A stretch of 52,442 nucleotides of DNA from Rhizobiaceae bacterium CPCC 101076 (GTDB lineage: Bacteria > Pseudomonadota > Alphaproteobacteria > Rhizobiales > Methylopilaceae). Below are positions 52,369-52,442 of this stretch, one piece after another (position 1 is the stretch's first letter; every line of letters begins with the position of its first letter). A program made the translations under genes and the position numbers. The DNA lies in contig QDFX01000020.1 in assembly GCA_003347645.1 (NCBI GenBank), positions 1 to 52,442 on the forward strand. Reading direction: 5' to 3'. The notes beneath the pieces are model-generated. The model had not been told where the DNA came from. It did not search any database and worked only from the letters and a program-made list of their open reading frames with translations.

Positions 52369-52442
52369 ATGATTTCAGAGGATTGGGAGCTCCGTCGCGA
52401 GTCCCGGCGGTGCGCTTTCGAAGCATCCCGCCAAGACGGACT
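52369..52442 (+). CDS. Start of a gene cut by the window end
   Basis: ATG behind GGGAGG; 24 codons (MISEDWELRRESRRCAFEAS...) remain open at the edge. Too short to identify. Confidence 0.4.
   Translation, partial: MISEDWELRRESRRCAFEASRQDG

Noticed and set aside
1-52442. CRISPR array, complete tRNA or rRNA genes, complete insertion sequences, integrase
   Set aside because: None found on reading both strands; only the tRNA-Gly fragment and small palindromes were seen.

Overview
The window is GC-rich alphaproteobacterial DNA. Many genes have close family relatives in Hyphomicrobiales (Rhizobiales): DUF1236, the PhnA-like membrane protein, small proteins of the Bradyrhizobium/Bosea/Methylobacterium type, OhrR/Ohr and a TAXI-TRAP transporter. 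The genus cannot be fixed from the sequence alone. All assignments come from reading motifs, start sites and gene order; no database search was run.

Layout. 210-4292: one lower-GC 1360-residue protein with an N-terminal NACHT/STAND-like NTPase, a long helical middle and a C-terminal PD-(D/E)XK nuclease signature. It is a candidate single-gene anti-phage effector. 4300-6963: small conserved proteins, including three copies (one dead) of one small-protein family, a cold-shock protein and a candidate stress-controlled small RNA at 5643-5810. 7041-8932: S10 peptidase and tautomerase. 8979-9207: a dead SCO1 fragment. 9341-12837: an SsuABC/TauABC-type ABC importer with a GntR regulator. 12965-14130: an ArsR regulator and an SDR enzyme with a clear operator between them. 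14170-18451: FHS sugar permease, secreted hydrolase, GNAT, AAA ATPase. 18468-23474: amidase plus a second ABC importer, divergent from a second GntR regulator. 23523-29962: secreted small proteins, a chloroperoxidase-like hydrolase, DipZ, a Tat-exported epoxide-hydrolase-like enzyme, cytochrome P460, Ohr and OhrR. One palindromic sequence family lies in both the ohr/ohrR and the P460 promoters, so these genes probably form one peroxide-responsive group. 30066-33204: TAXI-TRAP transporter.

At 33236-33286 the 3' half of a tRNA-Gly(CCC) lies on the minus strand without its 5' half, as expected at one end of an element integrated into a tRNA gene. Everything to the right (33.3 kb to the window end) looks accessory: cell-envelope and stress genes (two ClpP-like proteases, cardiolipin synthase, HtrA protease, DUF1236, DUF2243, PhnA-like), an altered GH13 enzyme fused in an operon to an LLM flavin enzyme, small genes, a second cold-shock gene and an IorAB-type molybdenum hydroxylase. 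No integrase lies inside the window.

Eight promoters in this right part match the alphaproteobacterial general-stress sigma factor EcfG consensus (GGAAC, 16-18 bases, CGTT/GTT). Each lies 25-38 bases before a chosen start codon. They control the Ser/Gly-rich protein, cls, the DUF1236 gene, the GH13-LLM operon, the PhnA-like gene, two small-gene units and htrA. The region therefore reads as a mobile or formerly mobile island whose genes are largely wired into the host general stress response.
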